In this document: in pieces, positions 9,503 to 18,890 of the stretch
Numbering within the stretch: the first letter of the stretch is position 1
How the letters are laid out: each line of letters starts with the position of its first letter
DNA from: Halomonas ventosae
GTDB taxonomy: Bacteria; Pseudomonadota; Gammaproteobacteria; Pseudomonadales; Halomonadaceae
Assembly (NCBI RefSeq): GCF_004361885.1
Contig: NZ_SNWH01000003.1
Coordinates: 62,001 to 126,000, forward strand
Direction: 5' to 3'
Length of the DNA stretch: 64,000 nucleotides
The notes under the pieces: generated by a model
Seen by the model: only the letters and a program-made list of their open reading frames with translations
Databases searched by the model: none
What the model was told of the DNA's origin: nothing
Program-made: the position numbers and the translations under genes

Positions 9503-10819
9503 TCAGTCGCCGCCTTGCCGGATTCCAGGCCAGGGGTCGGCGCGTCGTCCGATCCCTCGGTAGTGCATGCCACAGGCGGCCACATGGGCCGGGTCGTAGA
9601 TGTTGCGCCCGTCGAGGATCAGCCGCTCGCTAAGCCGCTCTGCCAGGCGCGGCCAGTGGGGATTCCAGTAGACCTTCCACTCGGTCACCAGCATCAGCGC
9701 ATCAACTCCCTCGCAGGCCTCCAGGGGGTCACCCTGGAATACCTCGAGCAGCGGGTGCTCACCGACTTCGGCGAGTACCGCGGGGATCGCCGCCGGATCA
9801 TGCAGGCGAACCCGCACGCCCTGGGCCCAGAGCGCACGCAGCAAGGTGAGCACCGGCGCCTGATCGATGCGGGCAGTGCCGGGCTTGAAGGCCGCCCCCC
9901 AGATCGCCACGCAGCGGCCCTCCAGGCGACCATGCAGATGCGCCCACAACTTGCGAAACAGCGTCTCCTTCTTGTGCTCGTTGATGTCGAGCACCTGATC
10001 GAGCAGCGCCGAGTGGCGCCCGCTCGCCGACTGGACGTCGGCCAGGCGCATCAGGTCGCGGGAGAAGTTGGGGCCGCCGAAGCCGCAGCCGGGATAGAGG
10101 TACTCGTAGCCGATGCGCGAGTCGGCACCCATGCCCTGGCGGACGTATTCCACGTCGACCCCCAGGCTGTCGGCCAGCCCGGCGATATCGTTCATATAGC
10201 TGATACGCGTGGCGAGCATGCCGTTGATGGCTAGCTTGGTCAGCTCCGCGGCGCGCCGCGGCATGCGCTGGAACACTTCGCGGCGGCGATTGAAGGCGCG
10301 CAGCAGCTCGCGCACCTGGCGCTCCGCGCCGTCGTCATCGCAGCCCAGCAACCAGCGGGAGGGCCGTGTAAAGGTCTCCCAGGCGCGCCCCTCCTCGAGC
10401 AGGTCGGCCAGGGCCACCGCCTGGCAGCCGTCGAGGCGTGACTCCAGCTGCTCGGTCTCGCCCACCGGGAAGGTGGAGTTGTTGACCAGCACCGCCCCCG
10501 GGCAGAGCCCGGCCATCAGGCGCTCGACGCTGTCGGCCGCGTCCTGGCGCTGGTCCGGGGAGACGGCGAGCCAGAAGACGTCGAAGGGCTCGCCGCCGAC
10601 GGCGTCCCCCTCGTCGGCCACCAGGCGCAGTCTGCCCTGGGCCATCCCTTCCTCGAGGCGTCGCATCAGCTCCGGTTCGCTGGTCAGCCAGCCGCTGGCG
10701 GAGAGCGTGGACCAGTCAGCCGAGACATGGGGCAGCCAGGTCACCCGGTGGCCCACCCAGGAGAGCGCCGCTGCGGCGGTGGCGGCGGCCAGTTCGCTGC
10801 CGTGGATCAGTACCCGCAT
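9503..10819 (-). CDS. UDP-glucose/GDP-mannose dehydrogenase-like protein with degenerate active site
   Basis: The 438-residue protein keeps the full three-domain layout of UDP-glucose 6-dehydrogenases: STFPVG, the AELTKLAINGMLATRISYMND helix with the catalytic Lys195 and Asn199, GADSRIG, and the third-domain FKPGTARIDQAP. Two key sites are altered. The nucleotide-binding GxGxxG aligns as GSELAA (Gly7 kept, the other two lost), and the catalytic-Cys motif GGSCFPKD reads GGPNFSRD, with Asn251 in place of Cys. It may be an inactive or repurposed paralogue, or may use a different chemistry. Its start lies 4 bases after the galU stop, so it is co-transcribed with the gene that makes UDP-glucose. 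Confidence 0.8.
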   Translation of the reverse strand: MRVLIHGSELAAATAAAALSWVGHRVTWLPHVSADWSTLSASGWLTSEPELMRRLEEGMAQGRLRLVADEGDAVGGEPFDVFWLAVSPDQRQDAADSVERLMAGLCPGAVLVNNSTFPVGETEQLESRLDGCQAVALADLLEEGRAWETFTRPSRWLLGCDDDGAERQVRELLRAFNRRREVFQRMPRRAAELTKLAINGMLATRISYMNDIAGLADSLGVDVEYVRQGMGADSRIGYEYLYPGCGFGGPNFSRDLMRLADVQSASGRHSALLDQVLDINEHKKETLFRKLWAHLHGRLEGRCVAIWGAAFKPGTARIDQAPVLTLLRALWAQGVRVRLHDPAAIPAVLAEVGEHPLLEVFQGDPLEACEGVDALMLVTEWKVYWNPHWPRLAERLSERLILDGRNIYDPAHVAACGMHYRGIGRRADPWPGIRQGGD

Positions 10820-10823
10820 GGGT

Positions 10824-11714
10824 TCACTCCTGTACCGCGTAGCGCGTCAGCAGCTCACGGAACCCCTGGCCGTAGCGTGGATGACGACGCCCATAGGCGA
10901 GAATCGCCTCCAGGTAGCCCAGCTGGTGGCCGCAGTCGTAGGTCTTGCCGCGCATCCGCCAGGCATCCACGCCCTCCTCGCGGCGCAGGGTCTCGATGGC
11001 ATCAGTGAGCTGGATCTCGTTGCCGGCCCCGGGCGGGGTATCGGCGAGCAGCGGGAAGATCCGCCCCGGCAGCACGTAGCGGCCGATTACCGCCAGATTG
11101 GAAGGCGCCTCGTCGATGGGCGGCTTCTCCACCACTCTTGCAATGGCCCGCGACTCGCCGGGTGCGGGAAGCTCCCCACCGGTGTCGACTATGCCGTATT
11201 TATCGACCCTGTCATGGGGTACCTCCTCGACCATCAGCTGGCTGTGATGGCTAGCCTCGAAGCTGGCGATCATGCCGGCCAGGTCGTTGATCGCGAGGCC
11301 TTCGTCGTCAACCAGCACATCGGGCAGCAGTACCGCGAAGGGCTCGTCATCGCCCACTACCGGGCGCGCGCAGAGCACGGCGTGGCCCAGGCCCAGCGGC
11401 TCGGGCTGGCGCACGCTGATGATGCTGACATCGGCGGGCACGATGGAGCGCAGCTGCTCGAGCAGTTCCGTCTTGCCCTTGGCCTGCAGGCTCGCCTCGA
11501 GCTCGAAGTGCTTGTCGAAATGGTTCTCGATGGCGCTCTTGGTGCCATGGGTCACCAGCACGATGTCGCGAATGCCGGCGGCCACGGCCTCCTGGACCAC
11601 GTACTGGATCACCGGCCGGTCGACGATGGTGATCATCTCCTTGGGAATGGCCTTGGAGGCCGGGAGACAGCGTGTGCCGAACCCCGCCACGGGAAGAACA
11701 GCCTTGTTGAGCAT
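10824..11714 (-). CDS. galU: UTP--glucose-1-phosphate uridylyltransferase GalU
   Basis: The enzyme makes UDP-glucose from UTP and glucose-1-phosphate for envelope polysaccharides. The 296-residue protein begins MLNKAVLPVAGFGTRCLPASK, the nucleotidyltransferase signature, with KAIPKEM following. Further motifs are LVTHGTKSAIENHFD, DVLVDDEG, a VEKP motif and GNEIQLTDAI. The ATG at 11714 is chosen by homology over an upstream in-frame extension. It lies divergent to ubiG. The dehydrogenase-like gene follows after 4 bases, a pairing that in other genera makes UDP-glucuronate, although here the partner looks degenerate. Confidence 0.95.
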   Translation of the reverse strand: MLNKAVLPVAGFGTRCLPASKAIPKEMITIVDRPVIQYVVQEAVAAGIRDIVLVTHGTKSAIENHFDKHFELEASLQAKGKTELLEQLRSIVPADVSIISVRQPEPLGLGHAVLCARPVVGDDEPFAVLLPDVLVDDEGLAINDLAGMIASFEASHHSQLMVEEVPHDRVDKYGIVDTGGELPAPGESRAIARVVEKPPIDEAPSNLAVIGRYVLPGRIFPLLADTPPGAGNEIQLTDAIETLRREEGVDAWRMRGKTYDCGHQLGYLEAILAYGRRHPRYGQGFRELLTRYAVQE

Positions 11715-11857
11715 GATGCGATCCCTGTCACTGCAACGAATGGGACCCCGGGGGAAAGCGTGGGAATGCCTTCGCGGGAGCGGGTACAATGCCCCATGAT
11801 ACCCGACCCAGCCCGACCTGGCAGCGTGTCAGGTCGGCGAACCCCTGGAGACCACAG

Positions 11858-12583
11858 ATGAGTGCAAACCAGCCGCAAGCGGACAACGTCGACCGGGCTG
11901 AGATCGCCAAGTTCGAGGCCCTGGCCGAGCGCTGGTGGGATCCGCACGGCGAGTTCAAGCCGCTCCACGATATCAATCCGTTGCGCCTGGACTTCATCGA
12001 CGCCCGGGCAGGACTGGCCGGACGGCGGGTGCTCGACGTGGGCTGCGGCGGCGGCATCCTGGCCGAGGCCATGGCCCACCGTGGCGCCGAGGTCACCGGC
12101 ATCGACCTGGGCGAGGCGCCCCTGGCCGTGGCCCGTCAGCATGCCAGAACGAGCAGAGTGAGCGTCGAGTACCGCCATGTCAGCGTCGAGAGGATGGCCG
12201 AGGCCCATCCGGGCGAGTTCGACGTGGTGACCTGCCTGGAGATGCTCGAGCACGTGCCGGACCCCGCGTCAGTCGTGCAGGCCTGCGCTACCTTGGTCAA
12301 GCCCGCTGGCCAGGTGTTCTTCTCGACCCTGAACCGCACTCCCAAGGCTTATGCGCTGGCGGTGCTCGGCGCCGAGTACCTGCTGGGTTTGTTGCCGCGC
12401 GGCACCCATGACTACCGCCGCTTCATTCGTCCCTCGGAACTGGCGAGCTGGTGCCGCGAGGCCGGCCTGGATGTGCGTGAGCAGAACGGCCTGGTCTTCC
12501 ATCCGCTGAGCCGTCGCTATGCCCTGTCGACGCGCGATGTCTCGGTCAATTACCTGATGCATTGCCGTCGGGAAGCCATGTGA
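11858..12583 (+). CDS. ubiG: Ubiquinone biosynthesis O-methyltransferase UbiG
   Basis: A 241-residue SAM-dependent methyltransferase that performs both O-methylations of ubiquinone synthesis. It begins [20 protein letters not shown], typical of UbiG. The SAM motif [16 protein letters not shown], the [16 protein letters not shown] post-motif and the family-specific [21 protein letters not shown] segment are present. The ATG at 11858 follows a GGAG; the frame extends upstream to 11789 without family similarity. A TACAAT hexamer at 11785-11790 is a plausible -10 element. The stop overlaps the next start (TGATG), so translation is coupled to the phosphatase gene. Confidence 0.95.
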   Translation: MSANQPQADNVDRAEIAKFEALAERWWDPHGEFKPLHDINPLRLDFIDARAGLAGRRVLDVGCGGGILAEAMAHRGAEVTGIDLGEAPLAVARQHARTSRVSVEYRHVSVERMAEAHPGEFDVVTCLEMLEHVPDPASVVQACATLVKPAGQVFFSTLNRTPKAYALAVLGAEYLLGLLPRGTHDYRRFIRPSELASWCREAGLDVREQNGLVFHPLSRRYALSTRDVSVNYLMHCRREAM

Positions 12584-13257
12584 TGGGCGAGGACCGGCCG
12601 CGCGCACTGCTCTTCGATCTGGACGGCACCCTGGTGGACACTGCGCCGGATCTGGCTCGGGCTACCAACGCACTGCGTCGCCACCATGGGTTGCCCGCCC
12701 TGCCCTATCCGGTGATCCGCGCCCAGGTCTCCAACGGCGGCAGTGCCCTGGTGACCCTGGCCCTGGGCCTGGCCAAGCAAGCCGAGGGCCACGACGCGGC
12801 ACGCACTTATCTGCTCGAGGCCTATGGCCTGGCGGTGGCCGAGGAGAGCCGGGTCTTCCCCCCGTTGGATCGCCTGCTGGCCGAATGGGAGGCGCAGCAG
12901 CGCCCCTGGGGGATCGTCACCAACAAGCCCCGGGCCTATGCCGTGCCGCTGGTCGAGGCCATGGGGCTGGCCCCCGGCGCCCTGCTCTGCGCCGACGACC
13001 TGCCGGTCAAGAAGCCCGACCCCGCGCCCCTGAGAGAGGCCGCGAGACGCCTGGGAGTGACGCCCGCAGACTGCTGGTATATCGGCGATCACCGTCGCGA
13101 TATGCAGGCGGCTCGCGCCGCGGGGATGGCCGCGGTGGCAGTAGGCTACGGCTACATCGAAAAGGGAGACGACTATCGGGGCTGGCCGGCCGATTTATGG
13201 TTCGATACCGCCGAGGCGCTGGTCGCAACACTGCTCGGCGTTGGACGGCAGGCGTGA
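12583..13257 (+). CDS. mupP: HAD phosphatase, MupP/Gph type
   Basis: A 224-residue haloacid dehalogenase-fold phosphatase: motif I LLFDLDGTLVDT, motif II IVTNKP, motif III Lys in VKKPDP, and motif IV YIGDHRRDMQAAR. By sequence it could be called phosphoglycolate phosphatase. The order ubiG-phosphatase-yciK matches Pseudomonas, where this gene is mupP, the N-acetylmuramate-6-phosphate phosphatase of the AmgK/MurU peptidoglycan recycling route. The MupP assignment is inference from context. The ATG at 12583 overlaps the ubiG stop by one base. yciK converges from the other side. Confidence 0.8.
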   Translation: MGEDRPRALLFDLDGTLVDTAPDLARATNALRRHHGLPALPYPVIRAQVSNGGSALVTLALGLAKQAEGHDAARTYLLEAYGLAVAEESRVFPPLDRLLAEWEAQQRPWGIVTNKPRAYAVPLVEAMGLAPGALLCADDLPVKKPDPAPLREAARRLGVTPADCWYIGDHRRDMQAARAAGMAAVAVGYGYIEKGDDYRGWPADLWFDTAEALVATLLGVGRQA

Positions 13258-13278
13258 GGCGCCTCGCGGCCGCGGCCT

Positions 13279-14040
13279 TTACCGCTTGGGCGGCTGGGCG
13301 TCGAACATCTCGCCGTTGTGACCATGGCTGTCCGGCCCCATCAGCCACAGGTAGGTGGGCATGATTTCTTCCGGGGTGCGCAGTCTCATCTCGTTCTCCC
13401 CAGGGTAGGCCGTCTTGCGCATGGCGGTGCGCGTCGCGCCGGGGTTGAGGCTGTTGACACGCAGGGTGCCCAGGTGCTCGACTTCGTCGGCCAGTACCTG
13501 AACAAAGCCTTCGGTGGCGAACTTGGATACGGCATAGGCTCCCCAGTAGGCCCGGCCGCGGCGCCCTACGCTCGAGGAGGTGAACACCACCGAGGCATCC
13601 GGTGAGCTCTTGAGCAACGGAAGCAGCGCCTGGGTCATCCAGATCGGGCCGTTGATGTTGACCTGCATCACCTGCTCCCAGAGCTCGGGATTGTACTGTT
13701 CGAAGGGCGTGATGCGACCGAGAATGCCGGCGTTGTGCAGGATGCCGTCGAGGCGGCCGAACTCCTTGTCGAGGGTTTCAGACATATCGTGGTAGTCCTT
13801 GAGCGTGGCCCCCTCGAAGTTCAGCGGGAAGATGGCCGGCTGGGGGCCGCCGGCGGCCTCGATCTCGTCATAGACCCTCTCCAGCTTGGCAATGGTGCGG
13901 CCCAACAGGATCACGGTGGCGCCATGGGCGGCGAAGGCCAGGGCCGCACTTCGGCCGATGCCGTCGCCAGCCCCGGTCACCAGGATGATGCGCCCGTCGA
14001 GCAGGTCGGCCGCAGGCGAGTAGTCGATCTTACAGGTCAT
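13279..14040 (-). CDS. yciK: YciK-family short-chain dehydrogenase/reductase
   Basis: A 253-residue SDR oxidoreductase. The Rossmann motif is VTGAGDGIGRSAA, the NNAG equivalent is HNAGILG, the catalytic Ser lies in TSSSVG, and YxxxK appears as YAVSK. The start (SPAADLLDGRIILVTGAG) and the C-terminal GPDSHGHNGEMFDAQP are characteristic of YciK, whose physiological substrate is not established. In Pseudomonas the homologue follows ubiG and mupP on the same strand; here it is inverted and converges on mupP with a 21-base gap. The downstream end of the tol-pal cluster starts 18 bases upstream, so it may receive read-through from cpoB. Confidence 0.9.
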   Translation of the reverse strand: MTCKIDYSPAADLLDGRIILVTGAGDGIGRSAALAFAAHGATVILLGRTIAKLERVYDEIEAAGGPQPAIFPLNFEGATLKDYHDMSETLDKEFGRLDGILHNAGILGRITPFEQYNPELWEQVMQVNINGPIWMTQALLPLLKSSPDASVVFTSSSVGRRGRAYWGAYAVSKFATEGFVQVLADEVEHLGTLRVNSLNPGATRTAMRKTAYPGENEMRLRTPEEIMPTYLWLMGPDSHGHNGEMFDAQPPKR

Positions 14041-14057
14041 TACGTTTCCTCTATCCC

Positions 14058-14840
14058 TCAGTTGCCTGCCTGGCGCAGGAAGTCGTCGGCCAGCCCGGCG
14101 GCGGTGCTGTCGGGGTGCTCCTCGCGCACGCGCTCGAGCAGTGCCCGGCTCTTGTCGGGATGTCCGCGTCGTGCCTCGATCAGCCCCAGCTTGTAGAGAG
14201 CGTCGGGCACCTTGCGGCTCTCGGGAAAGTCCTCCAGCACCCGCCGGAAGGCGGCATCGGCGGCATCCAGCTCACCCTCGGCCGAGTAGAGCTCGCCGAG
14301 CCAGTAGTGGGCGTTGGCTGTCAGTCGGCTCTCGGGGTACTCGCTCACGAAGGCCTCAAAGGCACTAATCGCCTCGCCGAACTGGCGCGCCTGAACGTGC
14401 GAGAAGGCCGCCTGATAGGCCGACTGGGCGGCGGGATCATCGGCGTTCGGTGAAGGGGCCTCGACGACCTGGCGGGCGCTCTCCTCGTCCACGAGCGGGG
14501 CGGCCTGGTCGATCTCGCTGCCGGCTGCCATCAGACGGTCCTCGAGGTCCAGGTATTGCTGGCGGGTCTGGCGGCGCAGCTGCTCTAGCTGATGGCGAAG
14601 CTCCTCCAGCTGACCGCGCAGCTGGCGGAGCTCCTCCTGATGTTGCTGAACCTGGTTGAACAGCACCAGGCTGCCGCCGGCCTCCTCGCGGGTAACGGTC
14701 TGGTCATAGAAGCCCCCAGAGCCGGAGCGTCCGGTCAGGTCCTCGATCACCGGCTGCTGTGCCAGGAGGGGCCCCGCTACGGTCAGCGCAAGCAGCAAGG
14801 CGGCCGCACTGCACAGTCTGCTCTTCAGACCCTGTCTCAT
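14058..14840 (-). CDS. cpoB: Cell division coordinator CpoB (YbgF)
   Basis: Last gene of the tol-pal cluster. The 260-residue periplasmic protein has a signal peptide ending LLAQ, an N-terminal trimerising coiled coil (VQQHQEELRQLRGQLEELRH), and a C-terminal TPR domain of three to four repeats (AYQAAFSHVQARQFGEAISA, ANAHYWLGELY, PDALYKLGLIEA). CpoB links Tol-driven outer-membrane constriction with PBP1b-dependent septal wall synthesis. ATG 14840 is preferred to ATG 14846 because GAGGGAG is directly abutted by the latter and properly spaced from the former. Pal ends about 30 bases upstream. Confidence 0.93.
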   Translation of the reverse strand: MRQGLKSRLCSAAALLLALTVAGPLLAQQPVIEDLTGRSGSGGFYDQTVTREEAGGSLVLFNQVQQHQEELRQLRGQLEELRHQLEQLRRQTRQQYLDLEDRLMAAGSEIDQAAPLVDEESARQVVEAPSPNADDPAAQSAYQAAFSHVQARQFGEAISAFEAFVSEYPESRLTANAHYWLGELYSAEGELDAADAAFRRVLEDFPESRKVPDALYKLGLIEARRGHPDKSRALLERVREEHPDSTAAGLADDFLRQAGN

Positions 14841-14869
14841 CGTCATCTCCCTCGTCGTGTCGGCCCGGT

Positions 14870-15415
14870 TCAGTAGGCGAAGACCACCCGACGGTTCTGG
14901 GCGTAGGCTTGCTCGTTCTGGCCACGTGCCACGGGTCTTTCCTCACCGTAGCTGACCACCTCGACCTGTGAGGGCGACACGCCCTGGACGTTGAGGTAGC
15001 GCTCGACGGCGCCGGCGCGACGCTCACCCAGTGCCAGGTTGTACTCGCGGGTGCCACGCTCGTCGGTGTGCCCCTGCAACACCACGCTGGTATTGGGGTT
15101 GGCCCGTAGGAAGCGGGCATGGGCGGTCAGCATCGGCTCGAACTCGCTGCGGATGACATCGCTGTCGTACTCGAAGTAGAGGGTACGGACCTGAGGAATG
15201 CGACTGTCGGCATCGGCCATCTGGCCGGCGCGGCCGTCGCTGACGCTACCGACGCCGCGACCCTCGGCGCCGCTGGTGGCGTCAGCGCCGCGATCGCTGC
15301 CGCCGGCGATGCCCGTCAGGTCGCCGGCCTGGCCGCCTCCCGTGCTGGAACAGCCGGCCACGAAGGCCAGGGACAGGACGAGGGCCAGAGGCCTGGCATA
15401 GCGCGTGAGCTGCAT
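14870..15415 (-). CDS. pal: Peptidoglycan-associated lipoprotein Pal
   Basis: A 181-residue outer-membrane lipoprotein with lipobox LAFVAGC (Cys at about residue 20) and a Gly/Ser/Ala-rich linker. The C-terminal OmpA-like domain binds meso-DAP peptidoglycan (FEYDSDVIRSEFEPML, LQGHTDERGTREYNLALGERRA, NRRVVF). The ATG at 15415 follows AAGGAG by about 8 bases. Pal is the cell-wall anchor of the Tol-Pal machine and the binding partner of TolB, encoded 23 bases upstream. Confidence 0.96.
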   Translation of the reverse strand: MQLTRYARPLALVLSLAFVAGCSSTGGGQAGDLTGIAGGSDRGADATSGAEGRGVGSVSDGRAGQMADADSRIPQVRTLYFEYDSDVIRSEFEPMLTAHARFLRANPNTSVVLQGHTDERGTREYNLALGERRAGAVERYLNVQGVSPSQVEVVSYGEERPVARGQNEQAYAQNRRVVFAY

Positions 15416-15438
15416 CGTGGAACTCCTTGTGGAATATC

Positions 15439-16728
15439 TCAGTTCAGAAAGGGCGACCACGCCGGTTCGCGGACATCACCCTGTGCCGCCGGCAGCCGGA
15501 AGGAGGCGCGACCATCGGCAGAGACCCCACCCAGCACGCCGTTGCCGCCCTGCTGGGTGGCGAAGATTACCATGGTGCCATTGGGCGCGACACTGGGCGA
15601 TTCGACTTGCCCCATGTCGGAAAGCACCACCAGTCGACCGCTCTCCAGGTCCTGGCGGGCCAGCTGGAAGCCGCCGTTGCCGCGGTGGATCAGGAAGATG
15701 GTCTCGCCATCTGGCGCAAAACGCGCCCGGGCATTGTAGTTACCGGTGAAGGTGAGGCGCTGCTCCTCGCCGCTGGCCAGGTCGAGGCGGTAGATCTGCG
15801 GTCCGCCGCTACGATCCGAGGTGAACAGCAGGCTGCGACCATCTGGTGACCAGGCGGGCTCGGTGTCGATGCTCGGGTTGCGGGTCACACGTTGAATATC
15901 CCGCGAGGCGATGTCCATCACATAGATCTCGGGCTGGCCATCCTTGGAGAGCGCCATCGCCAGACGGCGGCCATCCGGCGACCAGGCCGGGGCGCTGTTA
16001 AGCCCCTCGAAGGCGGTGGCACGCACACGTCGGCCGGAGGCAACCTCCTGGATATAGATCGCCGGGCGCTCGGTCTCGAAGGAGACATACGCCAGCTTGC
16101 CACCATCCGGCGACCAGGCCGGCGACATGATCGGCTCGTCGGACGCCAGGATCTGTTGGCTGTTGCGACCGTCGGCATCGGCGACATGGAGGGCGTAGTG
16201 GGTATCGTCGCCGATCCCGCTGGAGGTCACATAAGCGATGCGGGTCGAGAAGGCTCCGCGGATATCGGTGATCTCCTCAAAGATCTGATCGCTGAGGTAG
16301 TGCGCGGCGTCACGCAGCTCCTGGCGACTGGCCGTCACGGTCTCGCCGAGCAGTCGATGCTCGCCAGTGACATCCATCAGCTCGTAGCGAATACTGATCT
16401 CTTCCCCTTCACGGCTGATGCGTCCTGCCACCAGGTAGCGAACGTCCAGGGCGCGCCAGTCTCCGTAGCGGACCTTCTCGCTCGAGGCGGGGCGCGCGAA
16501 CATGGCGCCACGTTCCAGCGGCTCGAAGTAGCCGCTACGCTGCAGGTCATCGGAGACGATCTGGGCGATATCCTGGGGCAGGTCATCGCCGTCGGCAAAG
16601 GGCACGACGGCGATAGGCGTGGCACGGTCATTGCCGCGGGTGATCTCGATGGTCAAGTCGGCGGCCTGCGCCAGGCTGGTGAATAGCATCAGCAGGGCGG
16701 CCAGCCAGGTGGTCTTCAGGACGTTCAT
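15439..16728 (-). CDS. tolB: Tol-Pal system periplasmic protein TolB
   Basis: A 429-residue protein with signal peptide (ending LAQA), an N-terminal anticodon-like domain ([20 protein letters not shown]) and a six-bladed beta-propeller made of repeated PAWSPDGxxLAY/LLF units. TolB cycles between TolA and Pal during outer-membrane constriction. Its start overlaps the tolA stop (TGATG at 16728), implying translational coupling. Length equals that of E. coli TolB. Confidence 0.96.
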   Translation of the reverse strand: MNVLKTTWLAALLMLFTSLAQAADLTIEITRGNDRATPIAVVPFADGDDLPQDIAQIVSDDLQRSGYFEPLERGAMFARPASSEKVRYGDWRALDVRYLVAGRISREGEEISIRYELMDVTGEHRLLGETVTASRQELRDAAHYLSDQIFEEITDIRGAFSTRIAYVTSSGIGDDTHYALHVADADGRNSQQILASDEPIMSPAWSPDGGKLAYVSFETERPAIYIQEVASGRRVRATAFEGLNSAPAWSPDGRRLAMALSKDGQPEIYVMDIASRDIQRVTRNPSIDTEPAWSPDGRSLLFTSDRSGGPQIYRLDLASGEEQRLTFTGNYNARARFAPDGETIFLIHRGNGGFQLARQDLESGRLVVLSDMGQVESPSVAPNGTMVIFATQQGGNGVLGGVSADGRASFRLPAAQGDVREPAWSPFLN

Positions 16729-17690
16729 CAGCGGATATCCCCCGGTCGAAATCGCAGGTTAAATTGACGGTAGTCGCGCTGCACCGAGATCGGCAACTGG
16801 CGCAGTTCGGCGAAGGGTGCGGCGGACTCCACGGCCTGGATCGCTGAGCGGTCGAAGGCGCTATCGCCACTACTCTGACTCAGCGTAGCCGCCAACAGCT
16901 CTCCTGAGGGGCCGAGTTTTACCGATATCTCGGCACTGGCCCCCGCAGGCACGTTGGGTGGGATCACCCAGGCCTGCTCGACCGCCCGGCGGACCAGGGT
17001 GATGAAGCTGTTGGCCGCCTCGCTGGCACGACGGGCCTCTGCCTCGGCCTGGCGCTGGGCTTCTGCCTCAGCTTGACGTTGGCGTTGAGCTTCTGCCTCG
17101 GCCTGGCGCTGGGCTTCTGCTTCTGCCTGGCGCTGGGCTTCTGCCTCGGCCTGGCGCTGGGCTTCTGCTTCTGCCTGGCGCTGGGCTTCTGCCTCGGCCT
17201 GACGTTGGCGTTGGGCTTCCGCCTGGCGTTGGGCCTCTGCCTCGATCTGACGCTGACGCTGAGCTTCTGCCTCGGCCTGGCGACGTCGCTCGGCCTCCGC
17301 TTCGGCCTGTTTGGCGCGGCGGGCGGCCTCTTCCTCGGCGGCCCGCCGCGCCTCCTCCCGCGTCTCGGCATCGGCCTGACGCTGACGTTCGGCCTCAGCG
17401 GCTTGGCGGGTGGCCTCAGCGGCCTGGCGGGTGGCCTCTTGCTCGGCACTGGCCTTGGCCGCCTCCTCGGCCTGGCGGGCTAGCGCTTGCGCCCGGGCCT
17501 GTTTAGCACGCTGGGCCTGGTCAGTGGTGGCCTCGGTACTGACCAGGGTGGCCTGGACGATCGTGGCGCTCGGCGGCTCGATCTCTCGCTGGGGAAAATG
17601 CATCATGCTGGCGACCAGGATCGCCAGGTGCAGAGCGATGGCGAGCACCAGCGGCAGGCCATAGCCCACGCGTCGGTCATGTCTGGCCAT
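16728..17690 (-). CDS. tolA: Tol-Pal system inner-membrane protein TolA
   Basis: A 320-residue protein with the usual three domains: an N-terminal transmembrane helix ([17 protein letters not shown]), a long Ala/Glu/Gln/Arg alpha-helical rod (about residues 60-220) that includes near-identical AEAEAQRQ octads, and a C-terminal TonB-like domain ([42 protein letters not shown]). TolA transmits proton-motive force from TolQR to TolB-Pal. The ATG has GAGGAG close upstream. The rod length will vary with slippage in the repeats. Confidence 0.95.
   Translation of the reverse strand: MARHDRRVGYGLPLVLAIALHLAILVASMMHFPQREIEPPSATIVQATLVSTEATTDQAQRAKQARAQALARQAEEAAKASAEQEATRQAAEATRQAAEAERQRQADAETREEARRAAEEEAARRAKQAEAEAERRRQAEAEAQRQRQIEAEAQRQAEAQRQRQAEAEAQRQAEAEAQRQAEAEAQRQAEAEAQRQAEAEAQRQRQAEAEAQRQAEAEARRASEAANSFITLVRRAVEQAWVIPPNVPAGASAEISVKLGPSGELLAATLSQSSGDSAFDRSAIQAVESAAPFAELRQLPISVQRDYRQFNLRFRPGDIR
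17050..17280 (-). repeat. In-frame tandem repeat in tolA encoding AEAEAQRQ units
   Basis: The DNA alternates near-identical blocks of gcctcggcctggcgctggg and cttctgcttctgcctggcg type, giving a 24-base unit that encodes eight residues, with a few shorter variants. It lies entirely within the TolA rod. The opposite strand also stays open here because of the repeat and should not be taken as a gene. Confidence 0.8.
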
Positions 17691-17698
17691 AGGGCTCC

Positions 17699-18139
<441 letters not shown>

Positions 18140-18152
18140 GACGGCATCTCCT

Positions 18153-18848
18153 TCACTCGGCGCCGGGGTCGGTCCGGCCCTGCAGGTTGCGGTGCAGGAT
18201 GGAGTGGAACTCCTCGGCGAAGTCCTCGTACTTGCCGAGCAGGCGCGCGGATTCGGCGGACAAGCGGTTGTAGAAGATCACCGCGGGAATCGCCGCGAAC
18301 AGCCCCATGGCAGTGGCGATCAGCGCCTCGGCGATCCATGGGGCCACCGTGGCCAGGGTCGCCTGCTGGGCCATGGAGAGCGACTGGAAAGAGCCCATGA
18401 TCCCCCACACGGTGCCGAACAGCCCGATGTAGGGGCTGGCCGAGGCGACGGTGGCCAGGAACACCAGGTGCAGGGTCAGGCGGTCCTCCTCGCGGGACCA
18501 GGCCACACGCATGCTGCGCTGCACGCCCTCGAGGATCGCCTGGGGGCTGCGGGTCTTGGCTAGCAGGCGGTTGAACTCACGGAAACCGGCACGAAAGACG
18601 TGCTCGGCCCCCTGGGTCTCCTGCTCGGGGGGTATCTCGCGATAGAGCTCGTTGAGGTCGACACCGGACCAGAAGCGCTCCTCGAAGACACGATGGGCCT
18701 TGCGTGCCCGGCGCATCACGAAGCTGCGCTGAAAGATCACCACCCAGGAGAGCAGAGAGCCGATCAGCAGGATCAGCATCACCACCTGCACCACGCCGCT
18801 GGCGTTCATGATCAGGTGGGGTATGGACAGGGAGTCGTTCACGGGCAT
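18153..18848 (-). CDS. tolQ: Tol-Pal system protein TolQ
   Basis: A 231-residue MotA/TolQ/ExbB proton channel subunit. It has an N-terminal membrane helix (VVQVMLILLIGSLLSWVVIF), a cytoplasmic loop, and two further helices (LHLVFLATVASASPYIGLFG and ALIATAMGLFAAIPAVIFYN) with the conserved TVWGIMGSF. GAGG abuts the ATG at 18848, so the GTG at 18842 (MNDSLSIPH) may be the true start. First gene of the tol cluster here: the thioesterase gene ybgC, which usually precedes tolQ, is absent and ruvB ends only 42 bases upstream. Confidence 0.94.
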   Translation of the reverse strand: MPVNDSLSIPHLIMNASGVVQVVMLILLIGSLLSWVVIFQRSFVMRRARKAHRVFEERFWSGVDLNELYREIPPEQETQGAEHVFRAGFREFNRLLAKTRSPQAILEGVQRSMRVAWSREEDRLTLHLVFLATVASASPYIGLFGTVWGIMGSFQSLSMAQQATLATVAPWIAEALIATAMGLFAAIPAVIFYNRLSAESARLLGKYEDFAEEFHSILHRNLQGRTDPGAE

Positions 18849-18890
18849 CCTCGTCGGTCTTAGTCTGTCGTCACGGAAGCGGGAGATCCG

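Noticed and set aside
17073-17483. Plus-strand frame encoding a Leu/Gly/Phe repeat protein
   Set aside because: It is the antisense of the TolA repeat and only looks like a membrane protein because of the repeat.
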